NCBI GenBank assembly: GCA_002774185.1
Contig: PEZG01000042.1
Coordinates: 1-12,621 of the forward strand
Length of the DNA stretch: 12,621 nucleotides
Origin: Candidatus Roizmanbacteria bacterium CG09_land_8_20_14_0_10_41_9
Lineage (GTDB): Bacteria; Patescibacteriota; Microgenomatia; UBA1406; GWC2-37-13
Direction: 5' to 3'
Both the position numbers and the translations under genes were made by a program. The notes below the pieces were generated by a model. The model was not told the DNA's origin, ran no database searches, and was given only the letters and a program-made list of their open reading frames with translations. Below are positions 1 to 6,727 of this stretch, piece after piece. The first letter of the stretch is position 1. Each line of letters starts with the position of its first letter.

Positions 1-31
1 CTAGGAGCGCTTACTAGTTCTTTCAAATCAT

Positions 32-397
32 ATGGACAAAAGACTATCAAAACAATTCATAGATCAGCAAAGAAAAAAGATGGAGGAGGACAAGAAGAAA
101 ATTCTCCTCCATATAGAGGAGCTTAAAAAGAACGATCCGTTCTCTGATCCGGATCACGCATCAGATAATGCGGCAGTGGATACCGACGTTAGGGAACAGG
201 TAGGACATGATACGATCGAGGCGCAGATAAAAGATCTCCAAAGGCGTATCCTCGATATTGACCTTGCGCTGAAAAAAATTCTGAAAGGGACCTACGGAAT
301 ATGCGAAAAGTGTGGCGAGCCCATTCCGCTTCCAAGAATCGAGTTAATTCCAGAGGCCCGTTTCTGCGTTGTGTGCGAAGAACAACTGAGAAAGTAA
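32..397 (+). CDS. TraR/DksA-type C4 zinc-finger protein
   Basis: A 121-residue protein with the DksA/TraR layout. Residues about 8-85 form a long charged helical hairpin whose two arms are separated by a turn rich in Asp and Pro (DPFSDPDHASDN, 35-46). A C4 zinc finger follows: C91-x2-C94 and C112-x2-C115, in the typical context YGICEKCGEPIP and PEARFCVVC. Family members bind the secondary channel of RNA polymerase and tune initiation, DksA together with ppGpp. At 121 residues it is shorter than E. coli DksA (151) and longer than TraR (73), so the general family name is safer than dksA. The ATG at 32 has no Shine-Dalgarno sequence; only 31 bases precede it, so its promoter cannot be judged. 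The antiporter gene follows on the same strand. Confidence 0.9.
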   Translation: MDKRLSKQFIDQQRKKMEEDKKKILLHIEELKKNDPFSDPDHASDNAAVDTDVREQVGHDTIEAQIKDLQRRILDIDLALKKILKGTYGICEKCGEPIPLPRIELIPEARFCVVCEEQLRK

Positions 398-403
398 GAT
401 CTT

Positions 404-432
404 TTGATTTTTCTGCCCCATCTCCATATACT
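404..432 (+). promoter_or_regulatory. Sigma70-type promoter of the antiporter gene, apparently leaderless
   Basis: A -35 box TTGATT (404-409) and a -10 box TATACT (427-432) are separated by exactly 17 bases. Transcription would be expected to start about 7 bases later, at 439-440, which is the A of the ATG at 440. The mRNA would then be leaderless. A TTG at 404 could be taken as an upstream start codon of the same reading frame, but it is the -35 box. Confidence 0.5.
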
Positions 433-439
433 TTTTAAT

Positions 440-2167
440 ATGGTCGATATTCCAGTTTCAACCATATTAAACTATTTCCTTTTCCTCTTGTTCCCTTTCC
501 TATTCGGACTCGGAGCAAAAAAACTAAAGATCTCTCCCATTGTGGGATACATCATTGGAGGGTTATTCCTAGGCAACTTTTTTGAAGGGTTTTTTTCAAA
601 AGAAGTCATCAACCACTTTGCCTATTTCGGTATTATCATCCTTCTGTTTACCATAGGGCTTGAAATGAACTTTGCCCGAATCCTTGCTGTGAAGAAATTT
701 ATCATCTTCGGTGGAACTCTCCAAATTATCTGTTCGATCATCTTTATATGGATTGTCAGTCTTTTTTTTAAATTTACCCTTCTCCAATCGTTCCTGATTG
801 GGATTGCCCTTTCCTCGTCGTCAACGACTCTTGTTGCCAAAATCATCCAGGACAGGGGAGAGGAGAACTCATTCATCGGGGAGATTGCGCTGGGGATCCT
901 TATGTTTCAAGACATCGCGTTCATCCCATTCTTGATCCTGTTCTCGTCCATTACAAGTCAATCCACCTCATTTAGTCAGGTAGCGCTGAAGATACTCGTC
1001 AGCGTTATTACTTCTATATGTATACTATTAGTCCTATTCTATATTGGGAAATCGGTTATCCCACGTATGTTGGATCGAGTGGCGCGGGTATCGCGGGAGC
1101 TCCTCAATGTATTCCTCATCGTATTCATTTTTTTTATCACCTTCCTTTCGCTTGCGCTCCATATTCCCATTCTGATCGGGGTGTTCGTGGCGGGGATTCT
1201 TGTGGCTCAATCCGTAGAACACCAGCATATTTTTTGTGAGATGAGACCTTTTCGGGACGTATTGGCCGTAGTCTTCTTTGTCTTTATCGGGATGAACATA
1301 AAAATACCCCTCATCCAGACCGTGATCCCCAGTATTTTTCTTTTTACCTTCCTAGTGATTTTTGGAAAGGCCCTAATCATCCTTCTCATCTTTCTCTGCT
1401 TCCGGTTTCACTCCAAGACCTCTTTTTCTCTTGCTACCTATTTATTTCAGATAGACGAAGATGCGTTTATCCTCATGTCTGTAATGGTTGCCAATAAGGT
1501 GATATCACCCGAAGGATACCTTTTTATCATAACATCGGTTCTCATATCGTTGGTAATAACACCCTTATGGATTCAACACAAAGATGGCTCGTATGTATTC
1601 ATACGTAACATGATCAAAAAGACCCTGCCATTTTTAGACCGTTTTATCAGTCATTCACTTGACCGCGATAGTTCTCCAATCGATGTCCTAAATATAAAAA
1701 ATCACATTGTTATCTGTGGATACGGACGGATAGGGAGTCATATAGGAAGAGTTCTTCTCATATCAAATATACCGTTTGTCGCCATCGACTATAACTTTCA
1801 CACCGTAGAGAAAGCAAAGAAGGAGGGTGTGAATATCATCTACGGTGATCCGAGCGACGTCGATATCCTAGATTACGCACAGGTGGAGGATGCTCGGGTT
1901 CTCATCATGGCTGTTCCGGATCGTAATGCGCAAGAGATGATCATCCTGAATGCGAAAAAATTAAACCCGAACATTTTTACGATCAGTCGCGTTCATAAAA
2001 AACTCGATCACCTAAGGATGAGGGACTTAGGCGTTGATATGTTGATCCAGCCGGAAATTGAAGCGTCTGTCTCCATCATTAAAAAAGTACTCCTTCTTTA
2101 CCATGTTCCCAAAGAGGAAATCATTGGACGAATCCGGGGTTTGAAATTGGAACATGGACTCGTATAG
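440..2167 (+). CDS. KefB-type cation:proton antiporter (CPA2) with TrkA-N domain
   Basis: A 575-residue inner-membrane protein. The first roughly 380 residues hold about 12 hydrophobic segments of the Na+/H+ exchanger (CPA2) fold. The motif GILMFQDIA carries the Gln-Asp pair typical of KefB/KefC-like K+/H+ exchangers rather than the Asp-Asp of Na+/H+ antiporters. The last 150 residues form a cytoplasmic TrkA-N (RCK) Rossmann domain with the nucleotide motif GYGRIG near residue 426 and the sequence IIYGDPSD typical of this domain. No TrkA-C domain follows. I chose the ATG at 440 over an in-frame TTG at 404 because a promoter covers 404-432 and the ATG places the first membrane helix normally. 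The usual QxGEF motif of the family reads QIDED here. The likely role is K+ or Na+ exchange for protons, gated by a nucleotide; the ion is inferred. Confidence 0.9.
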   Translation: MVDIPVSTILNYFLFLLFPFLFGLGAKKLKISPIVGYIIGGLFLGNFFEGFFSKEVINHFAYFGIIILLFTIGLEMNFARILAVKKFIIFGGTLQIICSIIFIWIVSLFFKFTLLQSFLIGIALSSSSTTLVAKIIQDRGEENSFIGEIALGILMFQDIAFIPFLILFSSITSQSTSFSQVALKILVSVITSICILLVLFYIGKSVIPRMLDRVARVSRELLNVFLIVFIFFITFLSLALHIPILIGVFVAGILVAQSVEHQHIFCEMRPFRDVLAVVFFVFIGMNIKIPLIQTVIPSIFLFTFLVIFGKALIILLIFLCFRFHSKTSFSLATYLFQIDEDAFILMSVMVANKVISPEGYLFIITSVLISLVITPLWIQHKDGSYVFIRNMIKKTLPFLDRFISHSLDRDSSPIDVLNIKNHIVICGYGRIGSHIGRVLLISNIPFVAIDYNFHTVEKAKKEGVNIIYGDPSDVDILDYAQVEDARVLIMAVPDRNAQEMIILNAKKLNPNIFTISRVHKKLDHLRMRDLGVDMLIQPEIEASVSIIKKVLLLYHVPKEEIIGRIRGLKLEHGLV

Positions 2168-2177
2168 GGCGAATCTT

Positions 2178-3047
2178 ATGAGAAAGCGATACGTATTTTT
2201 TTTTATCGGGTTTATTGGCCTTGTCTACTTTATCTACTGTACAGTTCGTACATCCGTATTTATCCGTAATCAGGACAGGGTAAATATGGTGTTTTATGGG
2301 CGAATCTCTGTATTCTATTCATTCGGACAAGATAATGTAAATTACGTGGTTCCCTTCTCTTCTCAAATAGAGTTTCTCGTTCCCGGAGGGTATGGATACT
2401 ATAAGGTAGGAGCACTGGGGAAATTAGTATCTCTGGAACGAAAGCCGGATCTATTTAGGAGGGCATTTAGTGTCAATACGTCCTCATTTGTTGACATTTA
2501 CTTCTATCCTAGAAATCCTATAGTATATTACGATCCCAGCGGTTCGTCGTATGAATTGCCAACAGTATCTGACATATTTTTTTCTGCCACAAACGGATCA
2601 TTCTTGGACAGACTATTCGTATGGTATTACTTTTTAAATAAGAACAAAACCCAATTCGAAGGTATAGCGGATTTACCAATAAAAAAGGAGATGCAACGGG
2701 TATTTTTTGATAGGGAAGAGTTCTTCAAGCTGTATCAAGGATATTTTTATAAAAAGTCCTATAGAAAAGAAAAGAATACTGTTCAACTTATATATACAAA
2801 GAGCTTTAAAACTGCAGAATTAATCAGCCAACTATTGGAAGGGGAGGGGATCCGGGTGGTTGATATATCTCTTCGGGAAAAACCAGTTCCACCGACATGT
2901 CTGATATCCCAGAACACTCGCCCTGTGAGTCGAACCACAGAGATGTTGCGGATATTTTTCGCTTGCAAACTCGGCAACGAGTCGTCAGAGATATCTGATA
3001 TACTATTCGTGCTAGGTCCCTTGGAAGAGGAATTCCTAGTAGAGTAG
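2178..3047 (+). CDS. Membrane-anchored protein, degenerate LCP-like with LytR_C-like end
   Basis: I do not recognise this gene with certainty. The 289-residue product has one N-terminal signal-anchor helix (about residues 5-23) and an otherwise extracytoplasmic body. Residues about 54-115 (VPGGYGYYKVGAL, then RRAFSVNTSSFVDIYFY) recall the middle of LytR-CpsA-Psr domains, which attach glycopolymers to peptidoglycan, but I cannot see the conserved catalytic arginines. Residues about 202-284 (QLIYTKSFKTAELISQLLEGEG, then DILFVLGP) resemble a LytR_C domain. This is inference from pattern. An alternative start at 2154 would overlap the antiporter gene by 14 bases and add eight residues; I prefer 2178 because it begins right before the anchor helix. 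The gene is probably cotranscribed with the antiporter gene and with the small ORF at 3056. Confidence 0.7.
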   Translation: MRKRYVFFFIGFIGLVYFIYCTVRTSVFIRNQDRVNMVFYGRISVFYSFGQDNVNYVVPFSSQIEFLVPGGYGYYKVGALGKLVSLERKPDLFRRAFSVNTSSFVDIYFYPRNPIVYYDPSGSSYELPTVSDIFFSATNGSFLDRLFVWYYFLNKNKTQFEGIADLPIKKEMQRVFFDREEFFKLYQGYFYKKSYRKEKNTVQLIYTKSFKTAELISQLLEGEGIRVVDISLREKPVPPTCLISQNTRPVSRTTEMLRIFFACKLGNESSEISDILFVLGPLEEEFLVE

Positions 3048-3055
3048 AAAAACCT

Positions 3056-3232
3056 ATGATATGGATTTTTATCGGAATAGGGGGATTGTCACTCTTCATT
3101 GCTATGCGGTCTATGAAGGATTTCCATATGCCACAAGAGCTAACTCGACTATTGAAGGGGACTAGGATCCACGGGACTATTGTTTTTTTTAAGGAAAAAA
3201 TTCGACACTATTCTTCCTCATCCTCGTCCTGA
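3056..3232 (+). CDS. Small membrane protein with a Ser6 tail
   Basis: A 58-residue ORF that starts nine bases after the preceding stop. Residues 2-17 (IWIFIGIGGLSLFIAM) form one membrane helix. A basic amphipathic stretch follows (RSMKDFHMPQELTRLLKG, then HGTIVFFKEKIRHY), and the protein ends in six serines. The serines use four different codons (TCT TCC TCA TCC TCG TCC), which suggests the amino acids rather than the DNA are conserved. Its last 25 bases lie antisense to the 3' end of the convergent TPR gene. Position, spacing and composition support a real gene of the upstream operon. Function is unknown; a membrane-associated accessory protein of the antiporter or the LytR_C-like protein is a guess. 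Confidence 0.6.
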   Translation: MIWIFIGIGGLSLFIAMRSMKDFHMPQELTRLLKGTRIHGTIVFFKEKIRHYSSSSSS

Positions 3233-4002
3233 TCATCCGTATGATAGGGGATATATTCCTTTTCCTCATTTGTTAGATCCTCTGCGAGCCGATTCAGGTC
3301 ATTTTCTGCGATTTCTCTATCGTCGGATTCTTTTGTTGCCTCCTCTTCTTGCGACATTTCATCGAGGTTCGACTGGATGTCGTAGGGGAATGAGGTGTAT
3401 CGATTCACTCTCGTACCCTTTTTCTCTTCCTTTATGAAAATGACAACCCGATTTAAATTCGCCTCCTTAATATGCGCGCTGAATTCACTTCCGGCTTTAA
3501 GGAAGATGATGAGCCGTTTAGATACGTCGTCTGGTAACGATCCTACGTATTCATTTCCTTTCGTCCTTGCCTCAATCCTCCTTTTTTTTGACTTCAAGAA
3601 AACTTCCTGTCCCACCATCAATTGAGCTAGTATATTTTTTTGACCCGGGTTTACCAGGATAACGCTTTTTGTTTTACCCGGTATCTCCAAGAATAAGCTG
3701 GGATCTAAGCTGATGTTTTTTCCCATATCCCCATTTCCCTTTTTGGTTTCAAGGATCGAGATCCGTTCCAGATTCTCTTTTGCTACTCGGTTGGAGGGTT
3801 GCAGCCTTAGCGCGCGTTTATAATATATTTTTGCTTGATCCATCTTTTCCACTTGGATAAAAGCAAAGCCTAATCTCAATAACGCATCGATGTTTTTTTT
3901 GTCCGTTTTCAAGATGGATTCATTGTGTATGATGGCGTGTTCCCATGCGCTATTTATCGCAGCATCGATTGCTTTTTGCTCGAGGATTTCAATTGGATCC
4001 AT
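3208..4002 (-). CDS. TPR protein with HIRAN-like middle and acidic tail
   Basis: A 264-residue soluble protein without signal peptide. Residues about 16-84 form two or more tetratricopeptide repeats (WEHAIIHNESILKTDKKNIDALLRL is one helical pair, MDQAKIYYKRALRLQPSN the next, split here: A20-region, then M54-N71). Residues about 112-191 resemble a HIRAN fold: NPGQKNI, later GQEVFLKSK, then YVGSLPDDVSKRL and FLKAGSEFSAHIK, matching the pattern of a strand followed by 'G-ilGyiP-d-a..l..ll..G'. HIRAN domains can bind DNA ends or peptides; the match is by eye. The final 50 residues are very acidic, ending DDQDEDEEE. It is transcribed divergently from yebC across a 155-base region full of inverted repeats. 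The role is unknown; an adaptor protein is plausible. Confidence 0.75.
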   Translation of the reverse strand: MDPIEILEQKAIDAAINSAWEHAIIHNESILKTDKKNIDALLRLGFAFIQVEKMDQAKIYYKRALRLQPSNRVAKENLERISILETKKGNGDMGKNISLDPSLFLEIPGKTKSVILVNPGQKNILAQLMVGQEVFLKSKKRRIEARTKGNEYVGSLPDDVSKRLIIFLKAGSEFSAHIKEANLNRVVIFIKEEKKGTRVNRYTSFPYDIQSNLDEMSQEEEATKESDDREIAENDLNRLAEDLTNEEKEYIPYHTDDQDEDEEE

Positions 4003-4024
4003 ACGGAATATGTCATACCCCTTC

Positions 4025-4109
4025 GTCCCGATTACGGGACTACGGTAGGTATAATACCAACCGTAGCTATCAAGGTGGTATTGTAAATCATTGATAGCGA
4101 AGTGGTATT
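4025..4109. promoter_or_regulatory. Cluster of inverted and direct repeats between divergent genes
   Basis: Three inverted repeats follow one another. GTCCCG (4025-4030) faces CGGGAC (4035-4040) across a 4-base loop. Positions 4040-4066 form a 27-bp palindrome: arms CTACGGT and ACCGTAG, inner arms GGTAT and ATACC, one A:A mismatch, and centre A at 4053. GCTATCAA (4066-4073) faces TTGATAGC (4091-4098). GTGGTATT is also repeated directly at 4075-4082 and 4102-4109. The palindrome contains TATAAT (4050-4055). The region lies between the starts of the TPR gene (-) and yebC (+), so it could be an operator for one or both, or form hairpins in a leader. Nothing in the window shows which protein would bind. 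Confidence 0.5.
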
Positions 4110-4142
4110 AAAAAGTATATTTTAAATTCATCAAATGTCAAG

Positions 4143-4148
4143 TATAAT
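4143..4148 (+). promoter_or_regulatory. -10 box of yebC
   Basis: A perfect TATAAT ends nine bases before the yebC ATG, so transcription would start at about 4155 with almost no leader. The -35 region is poor; TTTAAA at 4121-4126 with a 16-base spacer is the best candidate. Confidence 0.5.
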
Positions 4149-4157
4149 AAGGACGGT

Positions 4158-4886
4158 ATGTCGGGTCATTCTAAGTGGGCAAACATAAAAAGAAAAAAAG
4201 AGGCGAATGATAAGGTACGAGGAAGTATTTTTTCCAAATTGTCTCGACTTATTACTCTGGCGGTTTTAGATGGAGGAGGGATTACCGAACCCGAACATAA
4301 CGTAAAACTTCGCATGGTGATCGAAAAGGCAAAGGCTTCGAACATGCCCAAAGACAATATCCAGCGGGCCATCGAGAAGGGGACAGGTCCCAATAAGGCG
4401 TTACTGAAAGAAGTGTTGTATGAGGCGTTTGCGCCCGGAGGGGTAGCCCTTATGATTCTCGCAACTACGGACAATTCAAACCGTACCCTACCCGAAATAC
4501 GAAGTGTCTTGGAGAGGGGCGGGGCAAAATTGGGGGTGCAGGGTTCGGTTTCCCACTTGTTTCAAAAGTGCGGACTCGTAACATTTGAGAAAATAAATAC
4601 CACGCAGAACGAGGTCCTTTCATTCTCGGAAAAGATGGGCGCGATAGACATTGATGAAGATCAGGATAATTTCTATATATATATTCCATTTGAGAACTTA
4701 GGTAAAGTGAAGGGGGGGGAGATGGATTTCGGGCCTACCTCTAAAGTACGAATCGATGAGGAGTCAAAAGCGAGAAGTCTTCTGTTGCTGATCGAAAATC
4801 TGGAAGCACTGGATGACGTCCAAAAAGTATTTGGAAATTTCGATATGCCCGAACCTCTCATCCATAAAATTAGTTCATCCCTATGA
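4158..4886 (+). CDS. yebC: YebC/PmpR family translation/transcription factor
   Basis: A 242-residue protein that starts with the family signature MSGHSKWANIKRKKEAND and carries further conserved blocks: FSKLSRLITLAV, NVKLRMVIEKAKASNMPKDNI (positions 48-68, shown here in part) and QRAIEKGTG. Later blocks, YEAFAPGGVA and LIENLEALDDVQKVFGNFDMP, complete the three-domain fold. Length is normal for the family. Members were described as transcription regulators; more recent work assigns YebC a role in relieving ribosome stalling at proline-rich stretches. The start is fixed by the signature. The stop overlaps the ATG of the next gene (ATGA at 4883-4886), which implies translational coupling. In many bacteria yebC lies beside ruvC; here it does not, at least within the window. 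Confidence 0.95.
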   Translation: MSGHSKWANIKRKKEANDKVRGSIFSKLSRLITLAVLDGGGITEPEHNVKLRMVIEKAKASNMPKDNIQRAIEKGTGPNKALLKEVLYEAFAPGGVALMILATTDNSNRTLPEIRSVLERGGAKLGVQGSVSHLFQKCGLVTFEKINTTQNEVLSFSEKMGAIDIDEDQDNFYIYIPFENLGKVKGGEMDFGPTSKVRIDEESKARSLLLLIENLEALDDVQKVFGNFDMPEPLIHKISSSL

Positions 4887-5689
4887 TATCCGTGATCCTT
4901 TTTATTGAAAAAAAAGCGCGTTCCATTGAGAAACGGTATCGGTTCACACTTTCCACCCTACTCGTGGCAGGAGTGATGTTTGTTTCTACATTTTTCAGGT
5001 TTGATACGGCAATGTATTTCATTCCCATCTTCATATTGGTAGCATATGTCGCAACCTATTTCTCAGTGTTGGAAGGAATTGAAAAGATTGAATGGTTTAT
5101 GTTGTTCCTCATGCCCGTTGCCCTTTTGATATCTTTTTACTTTTTTTATTTTCTTTTTCCGGTCCGCTGGCTTACAAGATTACCATTTCTGATAGTTTTT
5201 GCGGTTTCCGTCTATGCGATTCTTCTTAGCTCGAATATCTTCAACGTTGGGGTAGAGAAGAGCCTTCAATTATATCGTGCAGCTTTTTCTGTGAATTACC
5301 TCTATCAAACCCTTATTATGTTCCTTACCCTCAATGTAGTTTTCTCCCTCAATCTTAATTTCGCACTGAATGCTCTTATCGTGTTTGCCATTTCATTTGT
5401 TCTAAGTCTCCAACTCTTTTGGACGATTAAATTAAAGCTGTCTGTTGAGCGAGAGATTGTTTATTTTGCGTTCTTCCTGAGTTATCTCCTATCGCAGGTG
5501 GCGCTAGCTTTATCGTTCGTTCCCCTAAATACCTCTATTTTCGCATTATTCCTAACCGCCTCCTATTACAGCCTTGCCGGTCTCATGTATACCCATCTTG
5601 ACCAGAGGCTTTTCAAGGAAACGATGAGAGAATATCTCATTGTGCTGGGGTTTGTTTTGTTAATTGTATTGTTATCCTTGAACTGGTAG
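4883..5689 (+). CDS. Multi-pass membrane protein of unknown function
   Basis: A 268-residue protein with about eight or nine hydrophobic segments, near residues 21-38, 43-63, 71-92, 100-120, 138-156, 159-182, 192-215, 216-237 and 251-268. Between segments 4 and 5 is a polar stretch, NVGVEKSLQLYRAAFSVNYL, that looks more conserved than the rest. There is no signal for a transporter or enzyme family that I can name. Its ATG overlaps the yebC stop by four bases, so the two are translated together, yet their functions show no obvious link. No clear intrinsic terminator follows; the repeat-rich non-coding region begins 65 bases downstream. Confidence 0.75.
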   Translation: MISVILFIEKKARSIEKRYRFTLSTLLVAGVMFVSTFFRFDTAMYFIPIFILVAYVATYFSVLEGIEKIEWFMLFLMPVALLISFYFFYFLFPVRWLTRLPFLIVFAVSVYAILLSSNIFNVGVEKSLQLYRAAFSVNYLYQTLIMFLTLNVVFSLNLNFALNALIVFAISFVLSLQLFWTIKLKLSVEREIVYFAFFLSYLLSQVALALSFVPLNTSIFALFLTASYYSLAGLMYTHLDQRLFKETMREYLIVLGFVLLIVLLSLNW

Positions 5690-5753
5690 AAAAAAAGGGC
5701 ACACCAAGAAACAGGGGAGAGGGGAGGAACTCTTCGTACGGACGTGTAATAAA

Positions 5754-5784
5754 TATCCTATAGTATTTGAAATACTATAGGATA
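5754..5784. repeat. 31-bp perfect palindrome with a single central base
   Basis: A 15-base arm (5754-5768, beginning TATCCTATAG) is the exact reverse complement of 5770-5784, with G5769 in the centre. Shorter complementary pieces continue outward (TACG/CGT and ACGT/ACGT with bulges, about 5737-5800). It lies 65 bases after a stop codon but lacks a T tract, so it is not a standard terminator. It could be a protein-binding site, an RNA hairpin that protects the 3' end, or a recombination site. Confidence 0.75.
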
Positions 5785-5812
5785 ATAATTACGTACGTTC
5801 GTGATATATTTA

Positions 5813-5824
5813 GATAAATTTATC
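5813..5824. repeat. 12-bp perfect palindrome GATAAATTTATC
   Basis: The sequence equals its own reverse complement. It lies 28 bases after the 31-bp palindrome and overlaps TTATCCGCA (5820-5828), one base away from a DnaA box. Confidence 0.5.
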
Positions 5825-5917
5825 CGCATTAAATTTTACTGCTAAAACTACAAGAACTTTGAGGCCAATTTCATATGTTTAGATTTCCACTACGCTCCAA
5901 AGGTAGGCTGTGGCATA

Positions 5918-5926
5918 TGTGGATAA
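5918..5926 (-). promoter_or_regulatory. DnaA-box match
   Basis: TGTGGATAA reads TTATCCACA on the minus strand, identical to the strong E. coli DnaA box. A second copy with one mismatch, TTATCCGCA, is at 5820-5828 (+). An AT-rich tract lies 580 bases away. Two boxes are far too few to call an origin, and a nine-base match may be chance. Confidence 0.3.
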
Positions 5927-6026
5927 CCTATGCTTGCTTAGCTCCAGAATTCATATTCCAGATTGATTTAACAAGCTAAATAAAAACCTTAGTTAAACTA
6001 TATAGAGGACGAATCCAGAGAAATGT

Positions 6027-6236
6027 GAGGCTAAAGATCATAATTTAGATTAATATGACAATCCAAACCTGTGTTCTCCAAGCAGTGGCCATCTGTTATG
6101 AGTAGCCTCGGAAATACACATTTAGACAGTTGCGATGCTCTAAATGTGAATAAATTCCCGCACGCGATATAGAATATCTCGAAGAATTTAGCCTCGAAAA
6201 TATAGATTTGGATTGATATACCAATCTAAATTTATA
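6027..6236. repeat. Repeated GAGGC/GCCTC motifs and hairpins in both orientations
   Basis: GAGGCTAAA (6027-6035) faces TTTAGCCTC (6187-6195). A 26-base block (6042-6067: AATTTAGATT, 8 bases, AATCCAAA) recurs inverted at 6207-6232 with 22 of 26 bases the same. TAGCCTCG followed by AAATA and a hairpin occurs at 6103 and again at 6189 as direct copies. The first hairpin is CACATTTAGA/TCTAAATGTG (6117-6126/6139-6148). The second pairs 6201-6215 with 6222-6236, 15 base pairs including two G-T. A further GAGGCCAA with TTTAGATT 17 bases after its start, the same spacing as at 6027, lies at 5861-5885. The set could fold into one branched RNA or be copies of a short repeat. Confidence 0.6.
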
Positions 6237-6368
6237 CATGCACAAATCCACAGAGAAGCGACACTCTCGATATCTATAATCGTACATTCCGCGTGAATAG
6301 AGAGTGGAACTTGAGTATTGTTTATCTGAAAAACAAGAGCTATCCGGAGAGGGTACCCCTACATACAT

Positions 6369-6382
6369 CCCCTTAAAAGGGG
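6369..6382. other. Small GC hairpin CCCCTT-AA-AAGGGG
   Basis: A six-base arm at 6369-6374 pairs with 6377-6382. It is followed by TCTAGAATTG and not by a T tract, so it is not an intrinsic terminator on the plus strand. Confidence 0.4.
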
Positions 6383-6449
6383 TCTAGAATTGATTGTAGG
6401 AGGGTTTGGATTTTAGGAGTATCCGCAGATTAGGGAAGCTGGGTATCCA

Positions 6450-6477
6450 ACGTCGTAAATTGTATCTTTTACGACGT
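6450..6477. other. Perfect 10-bp hairpin, ACGTCGTAAA / TTTACGACGT
   Basis: Arms at 6450-6459 and 6468-6477 are exact reverse complements around an 8-base loop (6460-6467). It is the most stable local hairpin of the non-coding region and lies 30 bases before the terminator-like element at 6495-6520. Confidence 0.6.
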
Positions 6478-6494
6478 CAACCGTGGCTACTACC

Positions 6495-6520
6495 GGAGGA
6501 GTGTTCCTTTTTAGATTTTT
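6495..6520 (+). terminator. Weak intrinsic terminator-like element
   Basis: AGGA (6497-6500) pairs with TCCT (6505-6508), extended by two G-T pairs, and is followed by TTTTTAGATTTTT. The stem is short, so this is tentative. If active, it would end a plus-strand transcript of the structured region. Confidence 0.25.
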
Positions 6521-6565
6521 TAAAAAATATATTTTTTCATTTATTTTTATAAATTATTTATTTTT
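6508..6565. other. 58-base AT tract
   Basis: Only two of 58 bases are G or C (G6514 and C6538). It includes the palindrome ATTTTTTAAAAAAT (6515-6528). It could be easily melted DNA, a promoter upstream element or a terminator tail. Confidence 0.6.
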
Positions 6566-6721
6566 CCCTCCTTATCTTCTAATTCTCTGTTTTTTTCCAT
6601 GCCCTTAAAAACCGTCTTTTTGAGTCCCTTCCCAGGAAGCTGAAAATGATGTTTATAGCGTCTTGACGGTTAAAACTCTTCTCTACTCCGGCTCATGCCC
6701 CTTTATTTTACGATAGAGTAG

Positions 6722-6727
6722 TATAAT
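6722..6727 (+). promoter_or_regulatory. -10 box of the deacetylase gene
   Basis: A perfect TATAAT ends twelve bases before the ATG at 6740. No good -35 box is visible at the right distance. The predicted leader is about five bases, as for the other starts in the window. Confidence 0.45.

Noticed and set aside
404..439. TTG as start of the antiporter gene
   Set aside because: It coincides with the -35 box; the ATG at 440 fits the promoter and the first helix.
6201..6236. dif/Xer or attC recombination site
   Set aside because: The 11-6-11 symmetry is suggestive, but the arms do not match Xer arm consensus and there is no recombinase gene nearby.
6096..6368. 90-residue minus-strand ORF in the non-coding gap
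   Set aside because: Composition is unlike its neighbours (very rich in Tyr, Ser, Arg and Cys), no start signal, and it runs through the hairpin repeats, so it looks accidental.
5918..6565. Calling the gap oriC
   Set aside because: Only one perfect and one near DnaA box, no dnaA/dnaN/rpmH neighbours; kept only as a low-interest finding.
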